In this document: one piece after another, positions 44,641-54,689 of the stretch | Position numbering within the stretch: position 1 is the stretch's first letter | Layout of the letters: every line of letters starts with the position of its first letter | Assembly (NCBI GenBank): GCA_917880885.1 | Contig: OU862908.1 | Coordinates: forward strand, 14,495,501 to 14,559,500 | Direction of reading: 5' to 3' | Source: Limnephilus marmoratus | Lineage: Eukaryota; Arthropoda; Insecta; Trichoptera; Limnephilidae | Length of the DNA: 64,000 nucleotides | The notes under the pieces: generated by a model | Databases searched by the model: none | What the model was told of the DNA's origin: nothing | Seen by the model: only the letters and a program-made list of their open reading frames with translations | Program-made: the position numbers and the translations under genes

Positions 44641-45249
44641 GTGTATGCCGAGACCGCTACGTCGCGTCGTTTTTGCGTTAATTTACATAGGAGAATCCAT
44701 TTAACGGTTTATAATGAGCTTTTAGTTTCGGTATCTAACTGATTTATTGCGTTATTAACAACAACAACTTCGATGGAAAAAAACTCCGTATCAATTATTA
44801 TTGATATATTACGTTGCTATAAATAATTATTAGGTTATGTTCATTTTATTTATATAAATTTTTGTTGGGTATTAGATGTGCTTTAATTTGCATACTGATT
44901 TTTTCGAATAAATATGGGCATTTTTAATTATTTTCTCAAACTAAGCTATGTAATTTAGTTTTCATGTTAGGCGTATGAGAAATGAGTTTGCTTTCCACAA
45001 ATATTTACTGTTTTTTTAATGGTAAATTGGTAATAAATACAGAGTTTGTATATAATTTTGAATAATCGTAAATATAATTTTTTCCTTTTACGTGCGTAAC
45101 TGGGCTACGTGATATTTATTTTAATATAAGTATATGCCATATTTATGCTACGAAAGGCGGGTTTACAAGGTTATAAAAAAGTGTTTTCAAGCAGAAGGTA
45201 AAGTCAAAATTGAAGACAAGTGCATGACATGTTATAGTTTTTTATGTTA
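44641..45249. other. No recognisable feature
   Basis: AT-rich intronic sequence. Confidence 0.35.
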
Positions 45250-45940
45250 TAGTCTATAAAAAAAATCGAAATTGGAATTCGCGCCCCATTAGAGGAGTTT
45301 AAAAATACTTGAGATAAAGCTTTTAGAAAGGTTGGAAAAGGAATTTAAGATTTTTTTAATTACTGATTTCGTAAAGGCCTGTACAAAATATTAACTCCTT
45401 TTTTACGCATTGTTTATTTTAATAAAACGGAAATTTAAAATTTATTTCACGGATCCAAGCGACGCGGAGCCTAACGTCTATTCCCCGCTCCGTCCGAGAC
45501 CGAACTGATAAAAAATGGGTGTGGCAAGTATGTAGTCCTTCAGTGGACGGCAAAGGGTTCACTTTCAAAATCCAAATTCGTCGTCTGCCGGCTGCATTGT
45601 AAAATAACACCACGAAAATGCACGTTTTATTTTATTTTGTAATGTTCGGGCGTAAATATCAATTTTTTTGCGATTATTATAAAGAAACTGAATTTGCCAC
45701 ATTAAAAAATAAAACCATATCCGAAAAGGGGTTTATAAATAGGAGGGTTTGGACTTAAAACTGTTTTTCATAGACCTAATACTTTATTTTTTTCTAGGCT
45801 TATTAAAAGACCTAAAAAAAATGACCGATATTTTTAAGGGCCAAGATATGTTCTACACCCAATATTTAATTGAAGCATCTATAATACTTCTAAGCGATCA
45901 AATTTTCAAAACAAACACATTTCATTTTGCATTATTTAAA
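45250..45940 (+). repeat. Repeat B, copy 3
   Basis: It matches 37991-38750 throughout, for example GGTTTATAAATAGGAGGGTT and GACCGATATTTTTAAGGGCC. ORFs across it are incidental. Confidence 0.65.
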
Positions 45941-46303
45941 GTTAGGTACCCTAGAAGTTTGTTGTATATTTTTGATATTGGGCAAAAACTTTCATGTGGT
46001 CGGCAAATAAAGATTTTGGGATTCTTTTAGATGTACAAAACAAGCTCTGTAATCCGACTTTCAATAATTCGACATGTCTATTAAGACATTTATTACTTCA
46101 AGACGGCTCAAGAAAGCAATACAAAGAATGCAAAATGCTATTGTATTAAAAAAGTGCAATGCAGTGAGATATATTTTATTGTCATGTAGGTAGGTACTAT
46201 GCGTCTATTTTTTCTGATTAGATCGCAAATCGGGTTTTTTATTTCATATTTCCAATACTCCAACATTTTGCTGATTTTTTTTGGTGTTGTAATTTATTAA
46301 TAT

Positions 46304-46314
46304 ACTAGCAGACC
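46304..46314 (+). repeat. Candidate 11-bp target duplication, left
   Basis: ACTAGCAGACC here is repeated exactly at 49557-49567, at the other edge of the RTE element. Confidence 0.6.
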
Positions 46315-46493
46315 AGGTGGGGAGTGAGCAACGACCTCGTGTCGGCAAATATAGACAGGGACTGAGCGTTGGCCGGAATAAGCTGACCACCAACTTTTGC
46401 CCTACCAGGCGTCTGTTGTCTAGGGCACCCTCTTGTCCTGGAGAAGTAAATAATCTCCAAAGGCGGAAGAACCTTCGAGGTCAACGGCATAGG

Positions 46494-46562
46494 ATGTGGA
46501 AAGAAACGGGAAACTACCACATTAAAGGTCCAAGTGGCATCCCAAGAACCAGCAAAACATGA
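46494..46562 (+). CDS. Short leader ORF overlapping the EN ORF as ATGA
   Basis: The first ATG of this frame is at 46494 and gives 22 residues. The frame itself is open from the element edge (46317) without ATG. Its stop overlaps the next start, ATGA at 46559-46562. RTE elements often have a small overlapping first ORF, so termination-reinitiation is plausible. The peptide has no known domain. Confidence 0.4.
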   Translation: MWKETGNYHIKGPSGIPRTSKT

Positions 46563-47971
46563 ATACCCAATCTCAAGTAAAATTCTCCGGAGGTAAAATA
46601 GTCCCCCGTTCGGATCTCCGGGTGGGGACTGCTCGAGATGCTAGAAACACAAAGTCAAAGTCAAATACAAAGAACCAAATAGCGAGATGGGCAACGTGGA
46701 ATGTCCGCACATTACTGCAAAACAGCAAACTGGATAATCTGAAAGCTGAGATGCAAAACGTAAATTTGAATGCCCTAGGTATAGCAGAGATGAGATGGCC
46801 CAATTGTGGAGACTTCTGGAGTGGCAACTACAGAATCATCCACACAGGATGCATAAAGGATAAACCTGGCCAAGGAGGAGTAGGCGTTGTGCTGTGCAAG
46901 GAATGGGGAAGACGGGTTAAGGGATACGTGCAATATAGTGGAAGAATTATTCTAGTCAAAATAGAAACTAAGCCTGTAGACACTGTAATTATCCAAGTAT
47001 ATATGCCAACATCTAGTCACAGCGAAGAAGAAGTGGAGGAGGTATACAGTTCACTAGATAAACTTATATTAGAGATAAAAGCAGGTGAAAATCTGATTCT
47101 CCTAGGAGATTGGAATGCTGTTGTAGGAGAAGGACGTGAAGGAACTTGCATTGGGCCCTTTGGGCTGGGTGCAAGAAACGACAGAGGAAACAGATTGACA
47201 GAATTCTGCGAAAAACACAAATTAGTGATAGCAAACACTTGTTTCCAACACCACCCAAGACAGCGATATACCTGGAAATCCCCTGGAGACAGACAAAGAC
47301 TGCAAATAGACTATATAATGGTTAGACATAGATTTAAAAACCAAATAAAAGACTGTAGAAGCTATTCCAGTCCAGATATAGATAGTGACCATAATATGGT
47401 AATGGCCAAAAGTATTCTAAAACTGAAAAAAATAAAAAAGAGAAAAAATTTCAAATGGGATACAAAAGTATTAAAGATAAAAGAGATCAGCGACAGTTTT
47501 AGGGAAAAAACGCAAGAATGCAACCTAATGGAAGAGGAGAACGTGAATGCGATCTGGAAAGTGATAAAGAAGAAGATCATAACTACGGCAGAGGAAACTA
47601 TAGGCAAGGAAAAACCCCAAGCAAGGAAGGAATGGATAACCGATGAGATCCTAAATATGATAAAAGATAGAAGAGAGCTCAAAAATGATAAAAGAACTGA
47701 ATCACAAGAGAAATATAAAGTGCTGAGAAACAGAATAAATAGAGAGTCAAGAATAGCCAAAGAAACATTCTACCAGAATAAATGCGATGAGATAAACGAC
47801 GACCTCAAGAGAGGAAATATAGAAAGAGCTCACGCTGCGGTGAAAGACTTCTTTGGGATGAGAGTTGGAAAGGGTAATGCAATAGAAGGAGAAGACGGCA
47901 AAATACTTTTCGAAAATAGGAGAGAGATGGAAAAGATACCTCGAAATGCTGTACAATGGGAAGGGAAATAG
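46559..47971 (+). CDS. RTE endonuclease half (EEP superfamily)
   Basis: The product is an apurinic/apyrimidinic-type endonuclease that nicks target DNA to prime reverse transcription. Catalytic motifs are W-A-T-W-N48, G-I-A-E77-M-R-W, G-D184-W-N186 and D-S-D277-H278, so all expected metal-binding and catalytic residues are present. Host genomes often carry relatives annotated as craniofacial development protein 2-like. After about residue 310 comes the linker to the RT. The frame ends early: in the A-run at 47931-47934 the reading frame shifts by one base relative to the RT ORF, which overlaps by 26 bp. In intact RTE elements both halves are one polyprotein, so this copy is probably inactive unless frameshifting occurs. 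The start is chosen at the ATGA overlap. Confidence 0.9.
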   Translation: MNTQSQVKFSGGKIVPRSDLRVGTARDARNTKSKSNTKNQIARWATWNVRTLLQNSKLDNLKAEMQNVNLNALGIAEMRWPNCGDFWSGNYRIIHTGCIKDKPGQGGVGVVLCKEWGRRVKGYVQYSGRIILVKIETKPVDTVIIQVYMPTSSHSEEEVEEVYSSLDKLILEIKAGENLILLGDWNAVVGEGREGTCIGPFGLGARNDRGNRLTEFCEKHKLVIANTCFQHHPRQRYTWKSPGDRQRLQIDYIMVRHRFKNQIKDCRSYSSPDIDSDHNMVMAKSILKLKKIKKRKNFKWDTKVLKIKEISDSFREKTQECNLMEEENVNAIWKVIKKKIITTAEETIGKEKPQARKEWITDEILNMIKDRRELKNDKRTESQEKYKVLRNRINRESRIAKETFYQNKCDEINDDLKRGNIERAHAAVKDFFGMRVGKGNAIEGEDGKILFENRREMEKIPRNAVQWEGK

Positions 47972-49544
47972 TCACAACGAAACATTGATAGAAAGAGAAA
48001 ATGAGGTAGACGCAGATGATTTGGGAGATCCCATCACTAGAGAAGAGTTTGATCTCGCACTGAAAAACCTCAAAAACGGGAAAGCACCCGGAATCGATGA
48101 CGTTCCGGCTGAACTAATTAAACCAGCAGGAAAAGGAACTATAGATGCCCTGTTTAAAATGATACAGACAATGTATAAGACTGGAAAGATACCAGAGGAT
48201 TTCGAGAAATGCCTAATTGTTACATTACCAATGAAAGCAGGCACGACGAAATGTGAACAACACAGAACTCTTAGCCTAATATCTCATGCCTCAAAAATAT
48301 TGACTAATATCATTCTAAAAAGAATCGAACCAAAAGTAGAGAACATCCTTTCCGGAGATCAGTATGGCTTTAGAAGAGGTGTAGGAACCAGAGAAGCAAT
48401 ATTGTCGCTACGAATACTACTTGAAAAAAGAATAAAAAGAAACCAAAACACATTCATCGCATTCATAGACCTGGAAAAGGCTTTCGATAAAGTAGAATGG
48501 AAAAGACTCTTCGAGATTCTGAAGAGAATTGATATCAAATATAGAGATAGACGAATAATCCAGGCGCTATACAAGAATGAGGCCGCTATAATTAGATGTG
48601 ACAATGATACAAAAGAAGCCAGTATAAGACAAGGGGTGAGACAGGGATGCTCTCTGTCACCTGTTCTTTTTAACGCTTATATACAAAGTGCGATTGACGA
48701 CTTGAGAGAGAGAATGAGTCACAGAAAAGGTGTAAAGATACACGGGCAAAAGGTGGATATGATAAGGTTTGCTGACGATTTTGCATTGGTTGCTGAAAGC
48801 GAAGAAGAACTGCAAGAGGCCTTAACAACCATGCAAAGCATTCTCCAAAATAACTATAACATGAAGATAAATAAAGACAAAACAAAGCTGCTGACTGTAG
48901 GCCGAACGCAACATCAGATGCGAATAGAGATGTCAGGAGTTCTACTAAAGAACGCCAAGGAGTTTGTCTATCTCGGGAGCAAAATAACATGGGACGGTCG
49001 GTCTAAGAGCGATGTCGACAGCCGTATACACCAGGCTAGGCTTGCTTTCAATAAAAGGTCGAAAATAATTGAATCAAATAATATAGACCTAAAGCTGAGA
49101 ATACTCCTCATCAAGACCTATGTATGGAGTATCTTGATGTACGGCTGCGAAACATGGTGCCTATCCAAAAGAGATAAACGGAGACTAGAGGCTTTTGAGA
49201 TGTGGTCCTATAGAAAACTATTAGGAATTTCCTGGAGAGACCACATTACAAATGAGGAGGTTCTCCAAAGAATCGAAGGAGGAAGGCACCTGCTCAGGAC
49301 CTTGTCCGAAAGGCGTGCAAGATGGATCGGCCATGTAATACGACAAGAAGGCCTCTTGCATTCCATAATGGAGGGTATGACCGAGGGGACAAACTCTAGG
49401 GGACGCCCACGCCGAGAGTACCTGGAGGACCTGCTGGTGGACGTGCGCTGCTTATCATATGCAGACCTCAAAAGAGCCGCACAAGACAGGGAAGAATGGA
49501 ATAGGAAACTAAAGGAAATTGCTGCAAACCAATCCCAGAATTGA
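47946..49544 (+). CDS. RTE reverse transcriptase half
   Basis: It is open for 532 codons. Landmarks: K-A-P-G-I-D-D-V-P-A-E-L (about 46-57), motif A F-I-D175-L-E-K-A-F-D, motif B R-Q-G-V-R-Q-G-C-S-L-S-P (228-239), motif C F-A-D-D (275-278), F-V-Y-L-G-S-K-I, and the C-terminal R-R-A-R-W-I-G-H-V and G-R-P-R-R-E-Y-L. All are typical of BovB/RTE. The methionine at 47946 is internal to the ancestral polyprotein and not a true start. The catalytic residues are intact. It stops at 49544, almost at the element end. Confidence 0.92.
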   Translation: MLYNGKGNSHNETLIERENEVDADDLGDPITREEFDLALKNLKNGKAPGIDDVPAELIKPAGKGTIDALFKMIQTMYKTGKIPEDFEKCLIVTLPMKAGTTKCEQHRTLSLISHASKILTNIILKRIEPKVENILSGDQYGFRRGVGTREAILSLRILLEKRIKRNQNTFIAFIDLEKAFDKVEWKRLFEILKRIDIKYRDRRIIQALYKNEAAIIRCDNDTKEASIRQGVRQGCSLSPVLFNAYIQSAIDDLRERMSHRKGVKIHGQKVDMIRFADDFALVAESEEELQEALTTMQSILQNNYNMKINKDKTKLLTVGRTQHQMRIEMSGVLLKNAKEFVYLGSKITWDGRSKSDVDSRIHQARLAFNKRSKIIESNNIDLKLRILLIKTYVWSILMYGCETWCLSKRDKRRLEAFEMWSYRKLLGISWRDHITNEEVLQRIEGGRHLLRTLSERRARWIGHVIRQEGLLHSIMEGMTEGTNSRGRPRREYLEDLLVDVRCLSYADLKRAAQDREEWNRKLKEIAANQSQN

Positions 49545-49556
49545 AACCAGAGAGAG

Positions 49557-50065
49557 ACTAGCAGACCCGGCCACACGCTGCTGTGGCTAACGAAACACAA
49601 CGCCATTACCCAATCTTTGTAAAACCCACACAACCCGCTTGCCAGCTGCCCGCTGCCCGCTGCCTGAATTGATTATTTGAATTTATCGGCTTTTCTTTAC
49701 TATAATAAGCATGTATTGTACACATAAACTAATTAATTCGCCACTAATTAAACAATGCTTGCAATGCAACACTGGATATTTGAAAAGGGGAAAATCAAAT
49801 ACCAACTTACTCTAGGACATCTATTTTCCAATTTCTTCTGTAGAACGAATTTCAAAAGTGACTATAGTACAGCCGTTTTAAATCGCCCAAAAATATGTTT
49901 TCTTTGAATTTCTCGGCTTTTCTCTAATATAATTTACATGTATTATACATATAAACATTCCTCTTCAATCACTCTATCTATTGGTGAAAACCGTATGAAA
50001 ATTCGTTGCGTAGTTTAAAAGATTAACGCGCACATCCATTTTGAGCGACTTCATTTTATACTATG
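49557..50065 (+). repeat. Retroposon tail repeat, family C (copy 1)
   Basis: It starts ACTAGCAGACCCGGCCACAC with hairpin GCCACA-CGCTGC-TGTGGC (49570-49587), includes GCCAGCTGCCCGCTGCCCGC, and ends TTGAGCGACTTCATTTTATA, then GTAAGGAAGGATAAGGAAGG (microsatellite to about 50105). Nearly the same sequence lies at 63241-63746 with an (ATG)n end. Either it is the host repeat into which the RTE inserted, or it is the RTE 3' region. Confidence 0.75.
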
Positions 50066-50105
50066 TAAGGAAGGATAAGGAAGGATAAGGAAAGGAAGGA
50101 GGATA

Positions 50106-50687
50106 AGGATATAAGAGTATATTCTGTAAATGACTGGGTTGATACTAACCGGCTAGCTTGCCTATGTAAATTGGGTTTACAACTGTATCATTCCCGATTT
50201 TCAATTCCCCGTATATGTGCAAAATAAAATACAAAATTTTACAATACAGACATTTTTAACAATACCCTTCAGAAATACCGAATAGAAGTAACGCGCACGA
50301 TCTAAAATTAATACATGAGTGTAAAATGTATCGGGAGCATCGCCTATCCTTATCCTATTTTCCTCTTCCTCTCTTCCTCACCAAAACATAATTTTAAGAT
50401 ATAATAAAACTCCATCTCCAAGTAACTTTAACATAGGAAACCTTTTAGGCTTTGTATATATGTACCTCCATATTTATAAATAAATAAATTATCATTTACA
50501 CATAGATATGATTTTCTGAAGAGATGAGTTCTTAAATCGTGTGGCAGTCAAATCGTGTTCCAAACCTCATATCCTGACACTCAGGACACTCACAGAATTT
50601 TTATCTGGTGTGAGCTTTAAACCTCCCGAAATTTGATGATGTCATCGATCTAAGAGTTGACTACCGAGAGTTGAAAATTTCTTGAAT
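50106..50687. other. No recognisable feature
   Basis: Intronic sequence about 0.3-0.8 kb downstream of exon 1. No clear motif. Confidence 0.35.
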
Positions 50688-50826
50688 GGACATTGGAGGT
50701 TATCCACCACTTACCCGCCCTGGTATAAGTATATGATTACTTCTTCAAGGTTTTCGCAAGGATTCTAATTTTTTTTAAAGAACGAAGCTACATTTAGTTT
50801 AGAACGAATTTAGACCTCCAATGTCC
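50688..50826. mobile_element. MITE with GGACATTGGAGG ends, copy 1
   Basis: Twelve-bp perfect inverted ends (50688-50699, 50815-50826) bound 139 bp, including AACGAAGCTACATTTA. The adjacent TGCATACT...AGTATGCA hairpin to about 50860 also occurs next to the copy at 57600-57735. Confidence 0.7.
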
Positions 50827-50956
50827 CTGCATACTTTGTTAGAAAGCAGTATGCAAGTGCTTAGCGGGTAATACAAGATACAATATGTGGAATGGACAGT
50901 TCAGATAAGTAATGCACATGCTGAGCAATATTTTTAACAAAAGTTTGAGTACCTAC

Positions 50957-51029
50957 CTTGGAAGGGGTATCCGCTGAACATCGGCCTCATGCCCCCAGAA
51001 GAGGAAGGCATTCCCCCGCCTCCTTCCAT
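50957..51029 (-). CDS. gsb: Paired-box (gooseberry-type) gene, exon 1
   Basis: The ATG is at 51029-51027, with an in-frame TGA eight codons upstream (51053-51051), so this is the first possible methionine. The exon encodes 24 residues, M-E-G-G-G-G-M-P-S-S-S-G-G-M-R-P-M-F-S-G and then Y-P-F-Q, plus one base. It then meets the donor CAAG|GTAGGT. Joined to exon 2 it reads [14 protein letters not shown], the N-terminal arrangement known for gooseberry and gooseberry-neuro. The R-P-x-F-x-G-Y-P-F-Q segment is the strongest pointer to that subgroup. The exon lies 49.6 kb upstream of exon 2. A possible 3' splice site (GTTGCAG) just before the in-frame TGA would imply an additional 5' UTR exon. Later exons are outside the window. 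Confidence 0.92.
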
Positions 51030-51100
51030 ATCACAATCCTTTATTAAAATTCACTGCAACCAAACCAACCTCTACAATGTTGATAATTAACACCAATTAG

Positions 51101-51570
51101 TTTCCACACATTACATTCCAATTTACCACAAAATTTCCAAGAAAAACGCGATCGCTTTTTAAGAACTCCAAAACACCACTAGATCGTTTGTAGGGTTTCT
51201 CGTAGATTCACGAATAAAACATGAATATGACAGTCTCGCGTAGTTTATATTCACCACTCAGTTTCCACACATTACACCACAAGTTCAAGAACACCCTCAA
51301 CACTTTGGATGTTTGTGCTTTCGTTGATTCACAAATAAAACACAAAATAATAATATCACTTTAGCGACAATAAACTAAATTATATTGCCACAATTTCGTT
51401 TTCACACATTACACTTTAGTTACCACAAACTATTTATAAGTATTTGAGAAAAAAGTTTTTCTTGGGTATTCACTTTTTAAGTATACCACAATGGTGTTAA
51501 TACTTTGGTTGTGTTTGTTTTAAGGGTTTCTCGTCGATTCACGAATAAAACATGAAAGAGAATCACTTCA
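51101..51570. repeat. Degenerate three-unit tandem repeat 5' of the gene
   Basis: Units start TTTCCACACATTACA at about 51101, 51262 and 51399. They share TTCTCGT.GATTCACGAATAA and AACATGAA or similar further on. Spacing is about 161 and 137 bp, and the third unit is about 170 bp. On the gene strand the array would be in the 5' UTR or proximal promoter. Confidence 0.75.
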
Positions 51571-51639
51571 GTTCTGGGCAGTATGCTATATTAGTTTATG
51601 TATATTCACAGTCGATGCAGCACAAGAGGAACGCGACCT

Positions 51640-52110
51640 CAAAGCACCATGGCCGTTTAATGCCCGCAATCACCGCATAAAGTTAACAAACACAACTCGT
51701 TCACTGAAGTTCTTGAGCTAATAAAAGCGCAGTATTAACGACTAGCATTAAATACTTTAAAGCGTATGATGTATTGAAACAAAGGCATTAAGTTATTCGG
51801 ATTTAATCTCGGCGGCAAGCCGTGGCTAATGGCGAAACAAGTCGAGTACCACTCTGCAAACTCTGAAATGGCGGCCTGAAGTAAAGAATTAACTATTAAA
51901 GTACAGGGTATGGAATGGACATGATTGTATTGCGGAGGGTTGGGCCTATGTGCATTGGGCTTCCCCCCAACACTATACAGTATACAGAATACAGAACTCT
52001 GAACGCAGAACAGAACTTGGGCTTCTGGTTTGATATTCCGCTGGAGCGACACTGAGGGGGGCTCACCCGATTTTTCCATTATTTCATTACGTTTGTTCAA
52101 CAAACGCGTG
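51640..52110 (-). promoter_or_regulatory. Unique 5' flank, possible promoter of the gene
   Basis: Non-repetitive sequence. On the minus strand an initiator-like TTCAGT (A at 51705) follows a TTTTATT at about 22 bases, which is closer than the usual TATA spacing. The 122-codon frame at 51735-52103 has no known domain. The transcription start is not determined. Confidence 0.2.
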
Positions 52111-52390
52111 GTTCAGTGTGTAAACTAGTTTTCAGGGGGGCTAAACAGTTTACAAAAATAATAATACAGGATTTATTTTAGAGCATATAATATTTTGACA
52201 GATACAAAAAATTAAACGAATTATCAAATGATTCGAATTTGCATTTCGTAAATTTGTTTGTGTGTTCCGTATCCGGTCAATTCTGTTAATATAGTAGTTT
52301 GATAATATCTTTGCGAGCTGTCAATTTGGAGTAATTAAGTCTACTTTTACTGTGGAAGAATCCTCTTTGAATTTTCTCAAGCTTTTTAAA

Positions 52391-52847
52391 TTTTTTTTTT
52401 CATTAACTTCACACAGGAGACCCTGAGGAAAATAATTTCCCGCGGGGCCTATGTCATCTGGGATGCTGTATGGAGGGTCTATTTGAGGCGATGAAGGAAT
52501 GAACATTGGCCTTGAAGAGACCCATGTTGTAGGAAGGAGGAAACACAGAGGCCGGCAAATCATTCCACAGCCAAGGTTGATCACAAGAACGAGTTGAAGA
52601 AGCGACCCGTTCTCTTGTGACAAATGTCAACCGTGTACAAATGTTGGGCACGCGTTTGGCGTGTTTCCCGAATATGCACCGGTGCCGAAGGGATCTATGA
52701 CGCTAATTCCTCGGAGCATCTTCCATTGTAATACCGGTACGCCTGTGCTCTAAAGATTGCAATCCGTCTCTTAAGATGGGAGAATCTATCAAACGGACCG
52801 CCCGTGTCTGCACAGAGTCAAGGGTGTTTTTCAGGTATTTTGGAGCT
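52391..52847 (-). pseudogene. LINE fragment, second copy of the 4 kb family
   Basis: The 3' tail hairpin, the W-N-D-L-P-A-S-V-F-P-P-S-Y-N-M-G-L-F-K coding segment and the C-I/L-Y-R-Y-Y region match 4031-4598. It has a deletion of about 29 bp near 52738 and frameshifts. The upstream edge is at TTTTGGAGC, 5' truncated. Confidence 0.8.
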
Positions 52848-53996
52848 TGAAGCTTTTACTGGACTATCGAAATATTGGTTTACACTTATTCAAATATGTA
52901 GGTACCATAATTTTATTCATTGATAAAATAATAGTCCCTAGCAAAATTAATTCTAAAAGCTTAGGTTATGGTGCCTTTTAAAATTTTTAAATGTTCACTT
53001 TTATACGCAAGTTACGAATTTATGGTGTTGGGATCAAATAGGTACCTGCCAACTTCTGAAGTCGCTACCTCCCCTTGGTTAATTTTCCAGTGTTTTGCTT
53101 ATAGATTTTCTTTGGTTTTTTGTTTTGCATTGTTTATGACTACCCTAACAAAAAGGCACCTCGGCAATGCACCGTTCGGAGCGATCACACCGGATGCGCC
53201 AACTACGAGAAATTGCGCAAAGTGTTCAAAATTAAGTCAAATGTAGGCATGTAGGCATAATCTAAGAGTTATACATAGATTAGAGATATAGATAGAGAGT
53301 TACAAGTGCATCGAGGATAATAAAGCTGCAATACAGATGTGTGAGGTGTTACTGCCCAGTCAACGTTGGTTTCTAACTAGGCAGTTCCTGTAATAAAACC
53401 GTATTACCTACTAAACAGAAAAAAAGGTTTAAAACCTCTTAGCTTCCATTTATCTATGCATTATTGTACGTGCGGGAACTGTTTAAGTGTGTGTGAGGAA
53501 ATGATAAGTTGGATTTCGCGTGATACAAGGCGAGAGGGGATCGAGCTAGAGCAGGACGCCTATAGTTAAACACTTCTTGTTTATACACGTAGTCGGCCAA
53601 TCACAATAATTTATTGTACCAGCGCATAAAGGGTGGGGATATTGTCACTAGCCTCGTATCAAGGGGCAATTGTATTTTCATAACGACTATAAAGTAATAT
53701 ATAATGTGGAGGGAGATCTGACGATACAGGGGTTCGGGGTTCAGAAAGTGGCTGTTGAACAAAATAATCGTTTTTTGAGCCCTGGCAAAAGTTGAAAACT
53801 TTAATGTAGGCAATATAGCATCATGATGATGCAGTAAATAATAGCATTTGCAATTTTTTTCTCTGACATATTCACAAAGTTTAATTAATTAGTAGAATTT
53901 GTTTTTTATACGGTGCAATTTCTTTTTTAGTGACACCTGCATTATATTTTAGTTCACCGTACATAAGTAATATTACAACTCTTGCAATAATTTGGG
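52848..53996. other. No recognisable feature
   Basis: The area 53160-53400 (GCAATGCACCGTTCGGAGCG ... AATAAAGCTGCAATACAGAT) has some LTR-like landmarks but no boundaries. The rest is unassigned. Confidence 0.3.
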
Positions 53997-54396
53997 GGGG
54001 CGATTATGGGTACCGCCGCCCCGGGAACCATTTATTGGGTTACCAACACCCTGCCATAGGTCACCCTAAGTGGTTCTCTACGTTTGGTGACTAAGCAGGG
54101 GTGCTCACGTTCATGGGGTGAGGTTTGTTTAGGAGAGACGGGTTAAGAGCGACCTAACTTAGACCTTTCTATCCGGACCATCACCTTGCACCTCAGTGGG
54201 AGGGATAGATTCATACTTTCGTTTTTCCTGAACACAATGACCCTCAGATTCCTACCCACCTCTCACACCTTTTTCCTTCCTAAAACTTCCCCTCCTTCCT
54301 TTCCCTAAAAAGTCTCTCCACACAGCATCCCCAAAGACATGGGTCCCGAGGGAAACTGTTTTCCTCAGGGCTTTTCATGTGGATTGAATGTAAAAA
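53997..54396 (+). repeat. SINE sharing the LINE 3' tail (copy 5)
   Basis: About 400 bp: GGTACCGCCGCCCCGGGAAC near the 5' end, GCCATAGGTCACCCTAAGTG, TTCATGGGGTGAGGTTTGTT, CTCTCCACACAGCATCCCCA, the tail hairpin (GAGGGAAACTGTTTTCCTC) and AATGTAAAAAAAA. This is the best full-length plus-strand copy. Confidence 0.7.
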
Positions 54397-54689
54397 AAAT
54401 AAATTATTGCGGCTATTTGGGACATTCCAACTTGCTTTCGACTTTCACACGTTCAGATAAAAGTGTAAAAGATAGATGTGGAACAATATTTTTTGTTAAT
54501 GATTGCCCCAATATCTACAGTAGAATAGCCACTGACTGCACGAATAAGTTAGTCCTACCTACATCTATAATTTGGAGCATTTTATTCATCTGGAACCACA
54601 TCTTATAATGTACCACTCTGATATTTTTTGTTATTTCCATATTCATCAATAAGAAATCGGCAGCTGTATCGATGTCGCAGCAAAGAAAT

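Larger units (their letters stand above)
46315..49556 (+). mobile_element. RTE-clade retrotransposon, near full length (3.24 kb)
   Basis: It encodes an AP-type endonuclease and a reverse transcriptase in the order and size of RTE/BovB elements, with a short leader and only about 12 bases of 3' UTR ending in AG repeats. Edges are proposed from the flanking ACTAGCAGACC duplication. A length of about 3.2 kb is typical of RTE. One frameshift disables it. Confidence 0.85.
1379..50956 (-). other. Intron 1 of the gooseberry-type gene (about 49.6 kb)
   Basis: It is bounded by GTAGGT after exon 1 (GT at 50956-50955) and CAG before exon 2 (AG at 1380-1379), both in phase 1. No other exon of this gene was recognised inside it. 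It holds the transposable elements listed separately and a few unique stretches that may be regulatory. Confidence 0.85.

Noticed and set aside
53160..53400. LTR-like stretch with polyadenylation-like motif
   Set aside because: No matching second LTR, no clear TG/CA ends and no target duplication.
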